Positions 7,526-15,724 of a stretch of 40,192 bases of DNA are shown here, piece by piece. Under the pieces are notes generated by a model, which was given only the letters and a program-made list of their open reading frames with translations, was not told where the DNA came from and did not search any database. The stretch comes from Bacteroidales bacterium (GTDB taxonomy: Bacteria > Bacteroidota > Bacteroidia > Bacteroidales > UBA932), in assembly GCA_017560625.1 (NCBI GenBank), contig JAFZEP010000099.1, forward strand, positions 1-40,192, written 5' to 3'. Both the position numbers and the translations under genes were made by a program. Position 1 is the stretch's first letter; each line of letters opens with the position of its first letter.

Positions 7526-9712
7526 ATGAAGAAAATAATTTTTGCTCTCATGCTCGCTTTTGCAGCTACAGCATGTTATGACGATTCTGCTCTTGTGGAG
7601 GATGTCAACGGTCTTAAGGACCAGGTGGCAGGTCTCGACGCTAAGGTTACTGAGCTCGCAGAGAAGGTGGCTACCCTCCAGCTCAATGTTGACGCTCTTA
7701 CAACTATCGCTCAGGAGCTCAAGAATGGTAAGTATATCACTGAGTGTACACCAGTTGAGGATGGTTACACAATCAAGTTCAACGACGGCACAACTATCGT
7801 GATCAAGCACGGTGCTAAGGGTGAGCAGGGAGAGAAAGGTGATACAGGTGAGAACGGCGCAACTGGTGCAACCGGTGAGGCTGGCGTAACTCCTACTATT
7901 ACAGTTCAGGAGGTTGACGGAGTTCTTTACTGGTTCATCAACGGTGAGAAGGCAGCTCCTGTATATGAGGGTTCTCCTAAGTTCACTAGCGTAGACGGCA
8001 ATCTTTATGTAACATATCCTGGTTCTACTGAGCCTGAGTTCATCGGTGCTCTTACTGGCGTTTCAATCTTTGACGAGGTTATCGTTGATGAGGAGGCTGG
8101 TACAGTGACTTTTGTTTTCGTTGGTGAGAACGGTCAGGCCGGTGATTCTTTCGTTCTTCCACTCGCTGAGAAGTTCGCTCTTGAGATCGCTGCTTCTGTA
8201 GGTCTTAAGCAGGGTCAGACTGAGGTTGAGATTCCTTACACTGTAAAGGGTGCTAACGAGACTACAGTTGTTGACGCTATCGCAGTTGGTTGCGTTGCAG
8301 TTGTTGAGAATGGCGTTGTTAAGGTGTCAGGCATTACTGCTGGCGCTCAGATCATCGTGTTCGCTGACAACGGCGAGGGCAAGACTTCAATCAAGAAGAT
8401 CGTTTTTGCTTCTGAGTCATATAGCGTTGAGGAAGTTGACGAGGTTATCCCTGCAGAGGGTGGTCAGGTTGTAGTAAAGGGTATTTCAAACGTTGAGTTT
8501 GAGGTTGTTATCCCTGCTGAGGCTACATGGCTTACACTTGCTCCTGCAACTAAGTCTGCTTTTGAGCTCACATTCGTAGCTGCTGCTAACGAGGCAGAAG
8601 AGGCTCGCCAGGCTGTAGTTAACTTCGTACGCAAAGGTACTGAGGAGGTTCTCATGTCAGTGACTATCGCTCAGGCTGGTAACGTAGTCGTTAAGGAGTT
8701 CGCAGAGCGCGTATGGGATATTGCTGTACCGTTCGGTGGTGGTCAGGATAGAAATATGACTATGGACGGTGAGTATGTTTACGTTGCACAGGCAGCTGGT
8801 GGTAATGGCGTTATCAAGGCTATCAGCATCGCAGATCCTACCGCTACTAAGGATGTAAAAGTTGCTACATACACTCCTGCAGGCCTTACTAATGGTACAC
8901 ATGCAATCTCATGCGTGAGAATGCTTCCAAATACTGATGCTTCTGTAAACAATGGTAAGCCAGTACTTGTTGCATCTAACCTCACAACAGGTGATGGTAC
9001 TGCAAAGCTTATCGTTTATGTATGGTCAAACGGTATTGATGCTGCTCCTAACTACTTTGTAATTGACAGCGGTACACGTCGTCTTGGTGATAAGTTCACC
9101 GTAAAGGGTTCATACCAGTCAGGCGAGCTCCACTTCTTTGACTATGGTGATGGTAATGTCGTGATCCGCGTGAATATGAAGGACGGTGTTGCTGGTCTTT
9201 GGGGAACTCCAGAGCTTGCATATGCAACAGGCCGCTACAATATGCCAGTAAATGCTAAATCAAATATCGCTGAGTGTACTATTCATCCAAATGCAACATT
9301 TGATGGTGACGGTAACCCTACTGCAGCTCTTCTGGCAACAAATACTGTAAACGGATTCTTCACTCAGACTTCAGGTAATGGTTACGAGCTTTCTGCATGG
9401 GGCACTGATCCTGACCTTACTCAGACTTGGGGCTACAACTTCTTTACTCATAACGAGAAGGCTTACATCGCATATGTGAAGCTTGCAAGTGATAGAAGTT
9501 CAGCAACACTCAATGTTATTGAAGATGTATACGGTGCTGCTGACTTCAAGGGAACTCTTGAGGCTAAGACCGGTCTTTATACAGCTCCAATAAACGGAAC
9601 TGGTAATGCAGGTCATGGTGTAGCTGACTGTGCTGTTGCTCAGGTGGATGGTACTACATATGTAGCTGTAATGGCTCAGAACATCGGTATCTCTCTCTTT
9701 AAGCTTAACTAA
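7526..9712 (+). CDS. Surface lipoprotein: coiled coil, collagen-like GXY, BACON, DUF5018-like
   Basis: A 728-aa protein with lipobox ATAC (Cys17) followed by YDD, an acidic signal typical of surface-exposed Bacteroidetes lipoproteins. Residues about 23-65 are a heptad coiled coil (LKDQVAGLDAKVTELAEKVA) of DUF4988 type. Residues 96-122 are nine GXY collagen-like triplets (GEQGEKGDTGENG). Residues about 298-388 resemble a BACON domain (EGGQVVVKG, ending VTIAQAG). Residues 390-728 match the C-terminal domain of the SusD-neighbouring lipoprotein at 30387, with shared blocks such as HAISCVRM, NTDASVN, GYNFF and a final ISLFKLN (there HALSCVRM and ISVFKLN). It is probably a trimeric glycan-binding stalk at the cell surface. 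No catalytic motif is seen. It is transcribed alone, with operator-like repeats at its start and a strong terminator. Confidence 0.85.
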   Translation: MKKIIFALMLAFAATACYDDSALVEDVNGLKDQVAGLDAKVTELAEKVATLQLNVDALTTIAQELKNGKYITECTPVEDGYTIKFNDGTTIVIKHGAKGEQGEKGDTGENGATGATGEAGVTPTITVQEVDGVLYWFINGEKAAPVYEGSPKFTSVDGNLYVTYPGSTEPEFIGALTGVSIFDEVIVDEEAGTVTFVFVGENGQAGDSFVLPLAEKFALEIAASVGLKQGQTEVEIPYTVKGANETTVVDAIAVGCVAVVENGVVKVSGITAGAQIIVFADNGEGKTSIKKIVFASESYSVEEVDEVIPAEGGQVVVKGISNVEFEVVIPAEATWLTLAPATKSAFELTFVAAANEAEEARQAVVNFVRKGTEEVLMSVTIAQAGNVVVKEFAERVWDIAVPFGGGQDRNMTMDGEYVYVAQAAGGNGVIKAISIADPTATKDVKVATYTPAGLTNGTHAISCVRMLPNTDASVNNGKPVLVASNLTTGDGTAKLIVYVWSNGIDAAPNYFVIDSGTRRLGDKFTVKGSYQSGELHFFDYGDGNVVIRVNMKDGVAGLWGTPELAYATGRYNMPVNAKSNIAECTIHPNATFDGDGNPTAALLATNTVNGFFTQTSGNGYELSAWGTDPDLTQTWGYNFFTHNEKAYIAYVKLASDRSSATLNVIEDVYGAADFKGTLEAKTGLYTAPINGTGNAGHGVADCAVAQVDGTTYVAVMAQNIGISLFKLN

Positions 9713-9736
9713 TCAGAAACATCTGATAAATGATAT

Positions 9737-9771
9737 TGCGGCGGTTCCTTTCGGGACTGCCGCATTTTTTT
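9737..9771 (+). terminator. Rho-independent terminator after surface lipoprotein gene
   Basis: A 12-bp stem TGCGGCGGTTCC/GGGACTGCCGCA (two G-U pairs) with a TTTC loop, followed by seven T. It lies 25 bp after the stop codon. Confidence 0.93.
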
Positions 9772-9779
9772 GTTGCCAA

Positions 9780-9797
9780 CTGTGTTGTGGTGTGGTC
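9780..9797 (-). promoter_or_regulatory. Candidate operator B (reverse-strand CACCACAC-type repeat)
   Basis: Read on the minus strand it is GACCACAC-CA-CAACACAG, a slightly decayed version of the repeats at 7461 and 19725 in the same 10-bp spacing. It covers the TTG element of the promoter at 9785-9814, so binding would exclude RNA polymerase from the GH20-GntR-GH3 operon and could give autoregulation. Confidence 0.5.
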
Positions 9798-9814
9798 TTT
9801 TTTACCTATCTTTG
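9785..9814 (+). promoter_or_regulatory. Promoter of GH20-GntR-GH3 operon
   Basis: TTG at 9785-9787, 19-bp spacer, TATCTTTG at 9807-9814. The ATG of the GH20 gene is 23 bp downstream of the -7 box. The -33 element lies within candidate operator B. Confidence 0.8.
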
Positions 9815-9837
9815 TGAATCACTGATTTTAGACTGCA

Positions 9838-11397
9838 ATGATTAGGAAAATTCTTTTGACGGCAGCTCTTGCGGCTGCTTCAATATTTTGTGTATCAGCA
9901 TATTCGGGACCGGAAGATATTATTCCGAAACCTGTGGAGTATTCGATTGAGAAAGGATACTATAGCCCTAAGGCAGATGGCTCTGATGTGAAGGTGTACC
10001 TAAGTACGGCTGATTTCGCTGCCAAAGTTATGGACCTTCCTGATTTTGCAAAAGAGGAAGCTTATGAGCTTGTCGTCGGAAAGAAGAGCATCAAGATATA
10101 TGCGATGACCCAGGAGGGTGCTTTCCGTGCAAAGCAGACTTTGAAGATGATGAGACTGCTTGATAGGGATGTGTGCTGCTGCACAATTTTCGACTATCCG
10201 CGATTCCAGCACAGAGGCATCATGCTCGACGAGTCAAGAAGCTTCAAGGGAAAGGAATTCGTGAAGAAGCAGATTGATGCGCTCGCGCTTCTGCGTATGA
10301 ATGTTATGCACCTTCATCTTACAGATGCTGCAGGATGGCGACTTCAGATTGATGCATATCCTAACTTGACAGATCATGTGGCGTGGAGAGTGGGTGAGAC
10401 ATATCACGAGTGGGAAGGTCTCGGATATCCTTTCACTAATGCGCAGGATCCTAAGGCGTATGGCGGATTCTATACCAAGGACGATATCCGTGAAATTGTT
10501 GCATATGCGGCCGAACGCCATATCGACATCATTCCTGAAATCGAGATGCCTGGACACAGCATGGAGGTTAACAGGGCATATCCTGAAATCGCTTGCGTCG
10601 GTGAAGATGGTAAGCCGCGTCCTTTCTCATGGGACCTCTGCGTCGGAAACGACGGCACATTCAAGTTCCTTGAGACAGTGCTTGAAGAGGTAATTGAACT
10701 TTTCCCATATAAATATATCCATATCGGCGGTGATGAGGCTGTAAAGAAGGATTGGGAAGAGTGCGTGAACTGCAAAAAGCGTATGGAAGCAGAGGGTATG
10801 AAGCATAAGAACGAGCTTCAGGGATATCTTGTGCGTCATATCGAGAAGTTCCTTAGTGAGAGAGGCAAGACCATTATTGGCTGGGATGAGATCGTCGAGA
10901 CCGGGCTTCCGGAGCAGGCGGTGGTGATGTCATGGAGAGGAACTCCAGGCGGTATCAAGGCTTCTGCTGAGGGCCACGATGTAATCATGTCGCCTAACAG
11001 CTATGTATACCTCGACTATTATCAGGATCTCATTAAGAAGGAGCCTAAGGCGGTGGGCCATATGCAGTCTCTCCGTCATGTATATAAATATGATCCTCTC
11101 GATGGCATAGCACCTGAATATCATCATCATATTCTTGGTCTTCAGGGCAATCTTTGGTGTGAGCTCATTCCATATGCTGCGCATGCGGAATATATGCTTT
11201 ATCCTCGTGCATTTGCCATCGCCGAAATAGGCTGGACGCCACAGGAAGACCGTGAGTTCTTCGAGTTCAGAGAGCGTTGCCTCAGACTGATCACCGTATT
11301 CCGTCAGATGGGATATAATACTTTCGATCTTTTCGGAGAGAGCCTCAAGGCCCAGACCGGAAGACTTAGATTTGATGACCCTACATTCATTTTATAA
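9838..11397 (+). CDS. GH20 beta-N-acetylhexosaminidase
   Basis: A 519-aa exported enzyme (signal peptide ending near VSAYS, no lipobox, so probably periplasmic) that removes terminal beta-linked GlcNAc or GalNAc by substrate-assisted catalysis. Residues about 25-115 are the small N-terminal GH20b domain, followed by the barrel starting at FQHRGIMLDESRSF. The conserved MNVMHLHLTDAAGWR block is present, and the catalytic Asp299-Glu300 pair lies in HIGGDEAVKKDW. The length is normal for the compact form. It is the first gene of a unit whose second gene starts 5 bp after its stop and encodes the GntR regulator. Confidence 0.95.
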   Translation: MIRKILLTAALAAASIFCVSAYSGPEDIIPKPVEYSIEKGYYSPKADGSDVKVYLSTADFAAKVMDLPDFAKEEAYELVVGKKSIKIYAMTQEGAFRAKQTLKMMRLLDRDVCCCTIFDYPRFQHRGIMLDESRSFKGKEFVKKQIDALALLRMNVMHLHLTDAAGWRLQIDAYPNLTDHVAWRVGETYHEWEGLGYPFTNAQDPKAYGGFYTKDDIREIVAYAAERHIDIIPEIEMPGHSMEVNRAYPEIACVGEDGKPRPFSWDLCVGNDGTFKFLETVLEEVIELFPYKYIHIGGDEAVKKDWEECVNCKKRMEAEGMKHKNELQGYLVRHIEKFLSERGKTIIGWDEIVETGLPEQAVVMSWRGTPGGIKASAEGHDVIMSPNSYVYLDYYQDLIKKEPKAVGHMQSLRHVYKYDPLDGIAPEYHHHILGLQGNLWCELIPYAAHAEYMLYPRAFAIAEIGWTPQEDREFFEFRERCLRLITVFRQMGYNTFDLFGESLKAQTGRLRFDDPTFIL

Positions 11398-11402
11398 AGA
11401 AC

Positions 11403-12434
11403 ATGTCATTTCAGATTACCCTGGAGACCTCAAGCAAGGCTCCTATTTACAAACAGCTGGTGGAGAGCCTCGAGGACGCTATCCGTTCAGGCAAACTCAA
11501 ACCAGGTGAGCAGGTCCCTTCGATGAATGATTTCGCCCTTCAGCTGGGCATCTCGAAGGAGACAGTTAAGAAGACTTATGTGATTCTCAGAGAGAAAGGA
11601 TTGCTTGTCCCTCAGCAGGGCAAGGGCTTTTATGTGTCTGAGGCTCATGATGTGAACAAGCCTAGAGTGCTGGTGCTTTTCGATAAGCTCAGCATATATA
11701 AGGAGGTGATGTTTAATTCTTTGGCAGAGTCGCTCGGCGATAAGGCCGATCTCACTATCCTTACCCATAACCAGAATCTTGACCTTTTTACATATTATCT
11801 GGATTCATGCCTGGACAAGTATGACTTCTATGTCATCAGTCCGCATTTCCCTCTTGAGGAGAAGTCGCAGGCTATTGCCATGAAGCAGATTTCAAGGGTT
11901 CCGAACCGCAAGCTCATTATGGTGGACCACTGGATGCAGACATATTCAGGCAATTATGGCGCGGTGTACCAGGATTTCGAGAATGACGTATATGAGGGTT
12001 TGAAGCAGGGACTTGACAAACTTAAGACTACATCTGCATTGAAGGTGATTACTCTTCCATCCAGTCTTTATGGTCCGATGATCTGCAAGGGAGTGGAGCG
12101 ATTCTGCATGGAGTTCAATATCCCTGTGGAGTTCATGTATTCGGCCCCTGCACATGTCAGCCCGAATGAGACATATCTTGTGATCAACTCACAGCTTGAC
12201 TCTGGTCTTGCTGCTCTGGCTCGTGCCATCAAGGCTGAGAATCTCGAGGTTGGCAAGGATGTCTATATCATTTCATATAACGAGTTTGACCTTAATGAGG
12301 TGGTGCTGAATGGTCTTACGACTATTTCTACTGACTTCAAGCAGATGGGACAGACTGCTGCCATGATGATCCTTAACCGCAAGAGCTGGAAGGTTCATTG
12401 CGACTTCAAGATGACAAATAGAAATTCTTTTTAA
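11403..12434 (+). CDS. GntR-family transcriptional regulator with periplasmic-binding-protein-like sensor
   Basis: A 343-aa cytosolic regulator. Residues about 10-76 are a GntR winged helix (IYKQLVESLEDAIRSGKLKP, then LGISKETVKKTYVILREKGL and GKGFYVSE). Residues about 82-343 are a LacI-type ligand-binding fold starting PRVLVLFDKLS, which in this subgroup senses a sugar or sugar phosphate; the Bacteroides fucose regulator FucR has the same layout. It sits between GH20 (5 bp) and GH3 (3 bp), so it is co-transcribed with two of the likely target enzymes. It is the only transcription factor seen in the window; no hybrid two-component system or ECF sigma/anti-sigma pair is present. The CACCACAC repeats at 7461, 9780 and 19725 are its candidate sites. 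Confidence 0.93.
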   Translation: MSFQITLETSSKAPIYKQLVESLEDAIRSGKLKPGEQVPSMNDFALQLGISKETVKKTYVILREKGLLVPQQGKGFYVSEAHDVNKPRVLVLFDKLSIYKEVMFNSLAESLGDKADLTILTHNQNLDLFTYYLDSCLDKYDFYVISPHFPLEEKSQAIAMKQISRVPNRKLIMVDHWMQTYSGNYGAVYQDFENDVYEGLKQGLDKLKTTSALKVITLPSSLYGPMICKGVERFCMEFNIPVEFMYSAPAHVSPNETYLVINSQLDSGLAALARAIKAENLEVGKDVYIISYNEFDLNEVVLNGLTTISTDFKQMGQTAAMMILNRKSWKVHCDFKMTNRNSF

Positions 12435-12437
12435 CAT

Positions 12438-14675
12438 ATGAAAAAAATCACAATTATCGCTGCAGCTGCCTTTATCCTTGCGGCATGCTGCTCACAGTCT
12501 AAGTATGACGGCCCGGTATACCTCAATCCTAACGCTCCGGTGGAGGAGAGGGTGGAGGATGCACTTGCCCGCATGACAATGGAGGAGAAGGTGGGCATGA
12601 CCACAGCTCAGTCTAAGTTCAGTTCACGTGGAGTTCCGCGTCTTGGCATTCCTGAAGTATGGCACACCGACGGTCCTCATGGCATCCGTCCTGAGGTTCT
12701 TTGGGATGAGTGGGACCAGGCTGGCTGGACTAATGACTCATGTACAGCTTTCCCTGCTCTTGTGAACCTTGCTGCAACATGGGATAAGGAGATGTCTTTA
12801 CTTTATGGACGCAGCATCGGTGAGGAGGCTCGTTACCGCAAGAAGGATATTCTTCTTGGTCCTGGTATCAATATCTGCCGTACTCCGCTTAACGGCCGTA
12901 ATTTCGAGTATATGGGTGAGGATCCTTTCCTTGCAGGCCAGATGGTCGTTCCGTATGTGAAGGGTGTGCAGGAGAATGGTGTGGCTGCGTGTGTGAAGCA
13001 TTATGCTGTTAATAACCAGGAGTTTCAGCGTACTCAGTCTAACTCTGTTTTGGATGACAGAACCCTCTATGAGATCTATCTTCCAGCTTTCAAGGCTGCA
13101 GTAGTTGAGGGTGGCGCCTGGGCTATCATGGGTTCATATAACCTTTATAATGGTCAGTTCAACTGTCACAATAAGAAGCTTCTCTGCGATATCCTCAAGG
13201 GTGAGTGGGGCTTCGACGGTGTTGTGGTGAGCGACTGGGGCGGATGCCGCGTGAGCGAGGAAGCTATCCTTAATGGTCTTGATATCGAGATGGGTACATG
13301 GACAAACGGCCTTCGTGGTGCAGCCAGCGATAGCTACAGAAACTATCACATGGCTGATCCATATCTCAAGGGTCTCCGTGAAGGAAAGTATACTACAAAG
13401 GAGCTTGATGACAAGGTTCGTCGTATCCTTCGCGTGATTTTCCGCACAAGCATGCGTCCTGAGCCTAACTATGGACGTTTCGTGTGTCCTGAGCACTATC
13501 AGGCTGCACGTGATATCGCTGCTGCAGGTGTCGTGCTCCTCAAGAATGAGAATAATACTCTTCCTCTTGATGTTCCGCAGGGTGGAAAGATTGTCCTCGT
13601 GGGTGAGAACGCTGTGAAGAAGCTAGTTGTGGGCGGCGGCAGCTCGAACCTTAAGACTGCATATGAGGTGAACCCTCTCGAGGGCCTTCAGGCTGCATAT
13701 GAGGGTGTTGCAGAGGTTGTTTGGGAGCGTGGATATGTAGGTGATGTCGGCACTTCATATAACCTTGTCGATACAGGTCAGGACCTTTCAGACGACCGTT
13801 CTCCTAAGCAGCTTATCGCTGCTGCTGTGGCTGCTGCCAAGGATGCAGACTATGTGATCTTCATCGGAGGTCTTAACAAGAGCAAGCACCAGGATAACGA
13901 GAGCACAGACAGATTCGATACATTCCTTCCATATGATCAGCAGGACGTGATCGAGGCTCTTGCTGAGGTGGCAGAGAAGTTAGTTGTCGTGAATATTTCA
14001 GGTTCGCCGGTGTCCATGCCATGGGCTGACAAGGCTGATGCTATCGTTCAGGGCTGGTATGGCGGTACAGAGTCCGGAAATGCCCTTGCAGATGTGCTCA
14101 CAGGTAAGGTTAATCCTTCAGGAAGACTTCCGTTCTCTATTCCTTTCAAGTATGAGGATGGCCCTATCAAGACTGAGCGTCAGTATCCTGGTATCAAGGA
14201 GGAGGGCGACCAGTTCTGGCAGACATACTATGATGAGGGTGTATATGTAGGTTACAGATGGTATGACTCTAAGGGTGTTCCTGTGCAGTTCCCATTCGGT
14301 CACGGTCTCAGCTATTCGACTTTCGAGTATTCTGATGCTAAGGTGTCTAAGGCTTCGATGAAGGCTGATGGCAGCGTGAAGGTATCTGTTGATATCAAGA
14401 ATACGGGTTCTTGTGATGGTGCTGAGGTGGTTCAGCTTTATATTGCGGACCCTGTAGCAAGCGTTGACCGTCCTTCCAAGGAGCTCAAGGGCTTTGAGAA
14501 GATTTGGCTTAAGGCTGGCGAGAAGAAGACTGTGACTTTTGAGGTTGCAGCAGATGCTCTCAGTTTCTATGATATGGAGACTTCTGGATGGAAGGCTGAG
14601 GCCGGTGAGTTCCAGGCGTTGATCGGTAGCTCTTCTGGTGACATCCGCACTTCGGTTTCATTCGAGCTGAAATAA
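12438..14675 (+). CDS. GH3 beta-glycosidase, copy 1 (lipoprotein)
   Basis: A 745-aa family 3 glycoside hydrolase with lipobox LAAC (Cys17). The N-terminal barrel holds the conserved GIPEVWHTDGPHGIRPEVLW and CVKHYAVNNQEFQRT blocks and the catalytic nucleophile Asp266 in VVVSDWGG. The alpha/beta sandwich domain follows from about residue 360, and a fibronectin-III-like domain occupies about 665-745. Family members act as beta-glucosidases, xylosidases or N-acetylglucosaminidases; the specificity is not decided here. It is 3 bp after the GntR gene. A close paralogue of almost the same length lies at 36945-39179, but that one has an ordinary signal peptide, so the two may act in different places. 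Confidence 0.94.
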   Translation: MKKITIIAAAAFILAACCSQSKYDGPVYLNPNAPVEERVEDALARMTMEEKVGMTTAQSKFSSRGVPRLGIPEVWHTDGPHGIRPEVLWDEWDQAGWTNDSCTAFPALVNLAATWDKEMSLLYGRSIGEEARYRKKDILLGPGINICRTPLNGRNFEYMGEDPFLAGQMVVPYVKGVQENGVAACVKHYAVNNQEFQRTQSNSVLDDRTLYEIYLPAFKAAVVEGGAWAIMGSYNLYNGQFNCHNKKLLCDILKGEWGFDGVVVSDWGGCRVSEEAILNGLDIEMGTWTNGLRGAASDSYRNYHMADPYLKGLREGKYTTKELDDKVRRILRVIFRTSMRPEPNYGRFVCPEHYQAARDIAAAGVVLLKNENNTLPLDVPQGGKIVLVGENAVKKLVVGGGSSNLKTAYEVNPLEGLQAAYEGVAEVVWERGYVGDVGTSYNLVDTGQDLSDDRSPKQLIAAAVAAAKDADYVIFIGGLNKSKHQDNESTDRFDTFLPYDQQDVIEALAEVAEKLVVVNISGSPVSMPWADKADAIVQGWYGGTESGNALADVLTGKVNPSGRLPFSIPFKYEDGPIKTERQYPGIKEEGDQFWQTYYDEGVYVGYRWYDSKGVPVQFPFGHGLSYSTFEYSDAKVSKASMKADGSVKVSVDIKNTGSCDGAEVVQLYIADPVASVDRPSKELKGFEKIWLKAGEKKTVTFEVAADALSFYDMETSGWKAEAGEFQALIGSSSGDIRTSVSFELK

Positions 14676-14697
14676 GAAATATCGCTATAAATAGATG

Positions 14698-14739
14698 AGA
14701 GTGGCCAATCAGTCATTAAGACTTTTTGGCCACTCTTTT
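14698..14739. terminator. Bidirectional terminator between convergent GH3 and epimerase genes
   Basis: An 11-bp perfect stem AGAGTGGCCAA (14698-14708) / TTGGCCACTCT (14726-14736) followed by T-rich sequence, with a further AGTC/GACT pairing inside the loop. It lies between the convergent genes ending at 14675 and 14786. Confidence 0.8.
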
Positions 14740-14785
14740 ATCTTACCCTTTTCGTGCCGACTTCTTGCGATGAGAACAGGCGTTG

Positions 14786-15724
14786 CTATGCGAGGGTGTA
14801 CTGAATGTCGAAAGTGAAGGTTTCGCCAGGGGCGATGCAGAAGTCGATGTAAGGCTCGTAGCAGGCGATTCTGTGATTTGACCAGAATACGGCCTTGGTC
14901 ATCGGTCGGTTGCAGACCGCACTGACACTTCTGTTGCAGATCTTTGAACCTTCGGCTGCACCCTTGTCATCGAAATCCCAGACTGGGCTTTTACTTTCGG
15001 ACAGGACAAAGGAATTCGGACTGCCGTTCAGCTCCTTTCCTGCCTCATGCAGATTGCCTGTGAAGACAGACTCGCCCTTCTGAAGGTTACGCGAGAAACG
15101 TATTCCGCTCTCGGTGAAGCCTACCTCCGAATATACTGCTCTCCAGTCACCTTCCGGGCGGAAAGGGAAATCCAGCTGACGTGAAGGACCGGTCTCAAGA
15201 AGACCCATTGTGAAGAAGTTGTGATTATACACATCCGACTGCAGAATCTTGCTGCCAGTATTCGTGAGTTTGTGCTTTATTACGAAGGAGGTGGGACCGT
15301 TGATCGCCACTTCCTTTTTGTACTCATATCCGTAGCCGGTCGGGGAACCGATCATGTGAGTGAATGTCGCAGAATTGTCGCTGACCTCAAGCGAGCGTGT
15401 TCCTTCATCAAGAATCTCATGCAGCTTGAATCTATCATATGCCCCTTCCATCTTCTTTAGGATTCCGACACCCACCTTGAGGAAAGGCTCTCCTGTCTGG
15501 ACTTCCTGAAGGCCGATAGGACCGAATTCCTCGGCAGGACCACAGACCGCATCGTGCATGACAGGGGAATAGCTCTCGAACCATGGCTCGCAGTAATTGC
15601 ATCCGTTATGCTCGATGCTCTCAAAGACTCCCGCCCAATCGAAGCGGGTCCCGCGGTAATAGCCCTCTGCACTGTCTGGAGTGTGCAGGCTGATAGTCAG
15701 TGTCCCGTTGGAAATCTTTATCAT
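14786..15724 (-). CDS. Aldose 1-epimerase-like protein, copy 1
   Basis: A 312-aa protein without a signal peptide, resembling the galactose-mutarotase superfamily: beta-rich, with YYRGTRFDWAGVFESIEHNG near the N-terminus, KHKLTNTGSKILQSDVYNHNF in the middle and a final strand-rich tail. Family members interconvert sugar anomers; here it may act on the sugar released by the GH127 enzyme. Its ATG overlaps the GH127 stop codon (ATGA), so the two are tightly coupled. The paralogue at 36019-36906 follows the other GH127 gene. This copy carries about 17 extra residues near the C-terminus (around WDFDDKGAAEGSKICNRS). The catalytic residues were not assigned. Confidence 0.7.
   Translation of the reverse strand: MIKISNGTLTISLHTPDSAEGYYRGTRFDWAGVFESIEHNGCNYCEPWFESYSPVMHDAVCGPAEEFGPIGLQEVQTGEPFLKVGVGILKKMEGAYDRFKLHEILDEGTRSLEVSDNSATFTHMIGSPTGYGYEYKKEVAINGPTSFVIKHKLTNTGSKILQSDVYNHNFFTMGLLETGPSRQLDFPFRPEGDWRAVYSEVGFTESGIRFSRNLQKGESVFTGNLHEAGKELNGSPNSFVLSESKSPVWDFDDKGAAEGSKICNRSVSAVCNRPMTKAVFWSNHRIACYEPYIDFCIAPGETFTFDIQYTLA

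Noticed and set aside
7811..7891. DNA tandem repeat as phase-variable tract
   Set aside because: The repeat is at protein level (GXY triplets); the codons vary and no uniform DNA unit is present.
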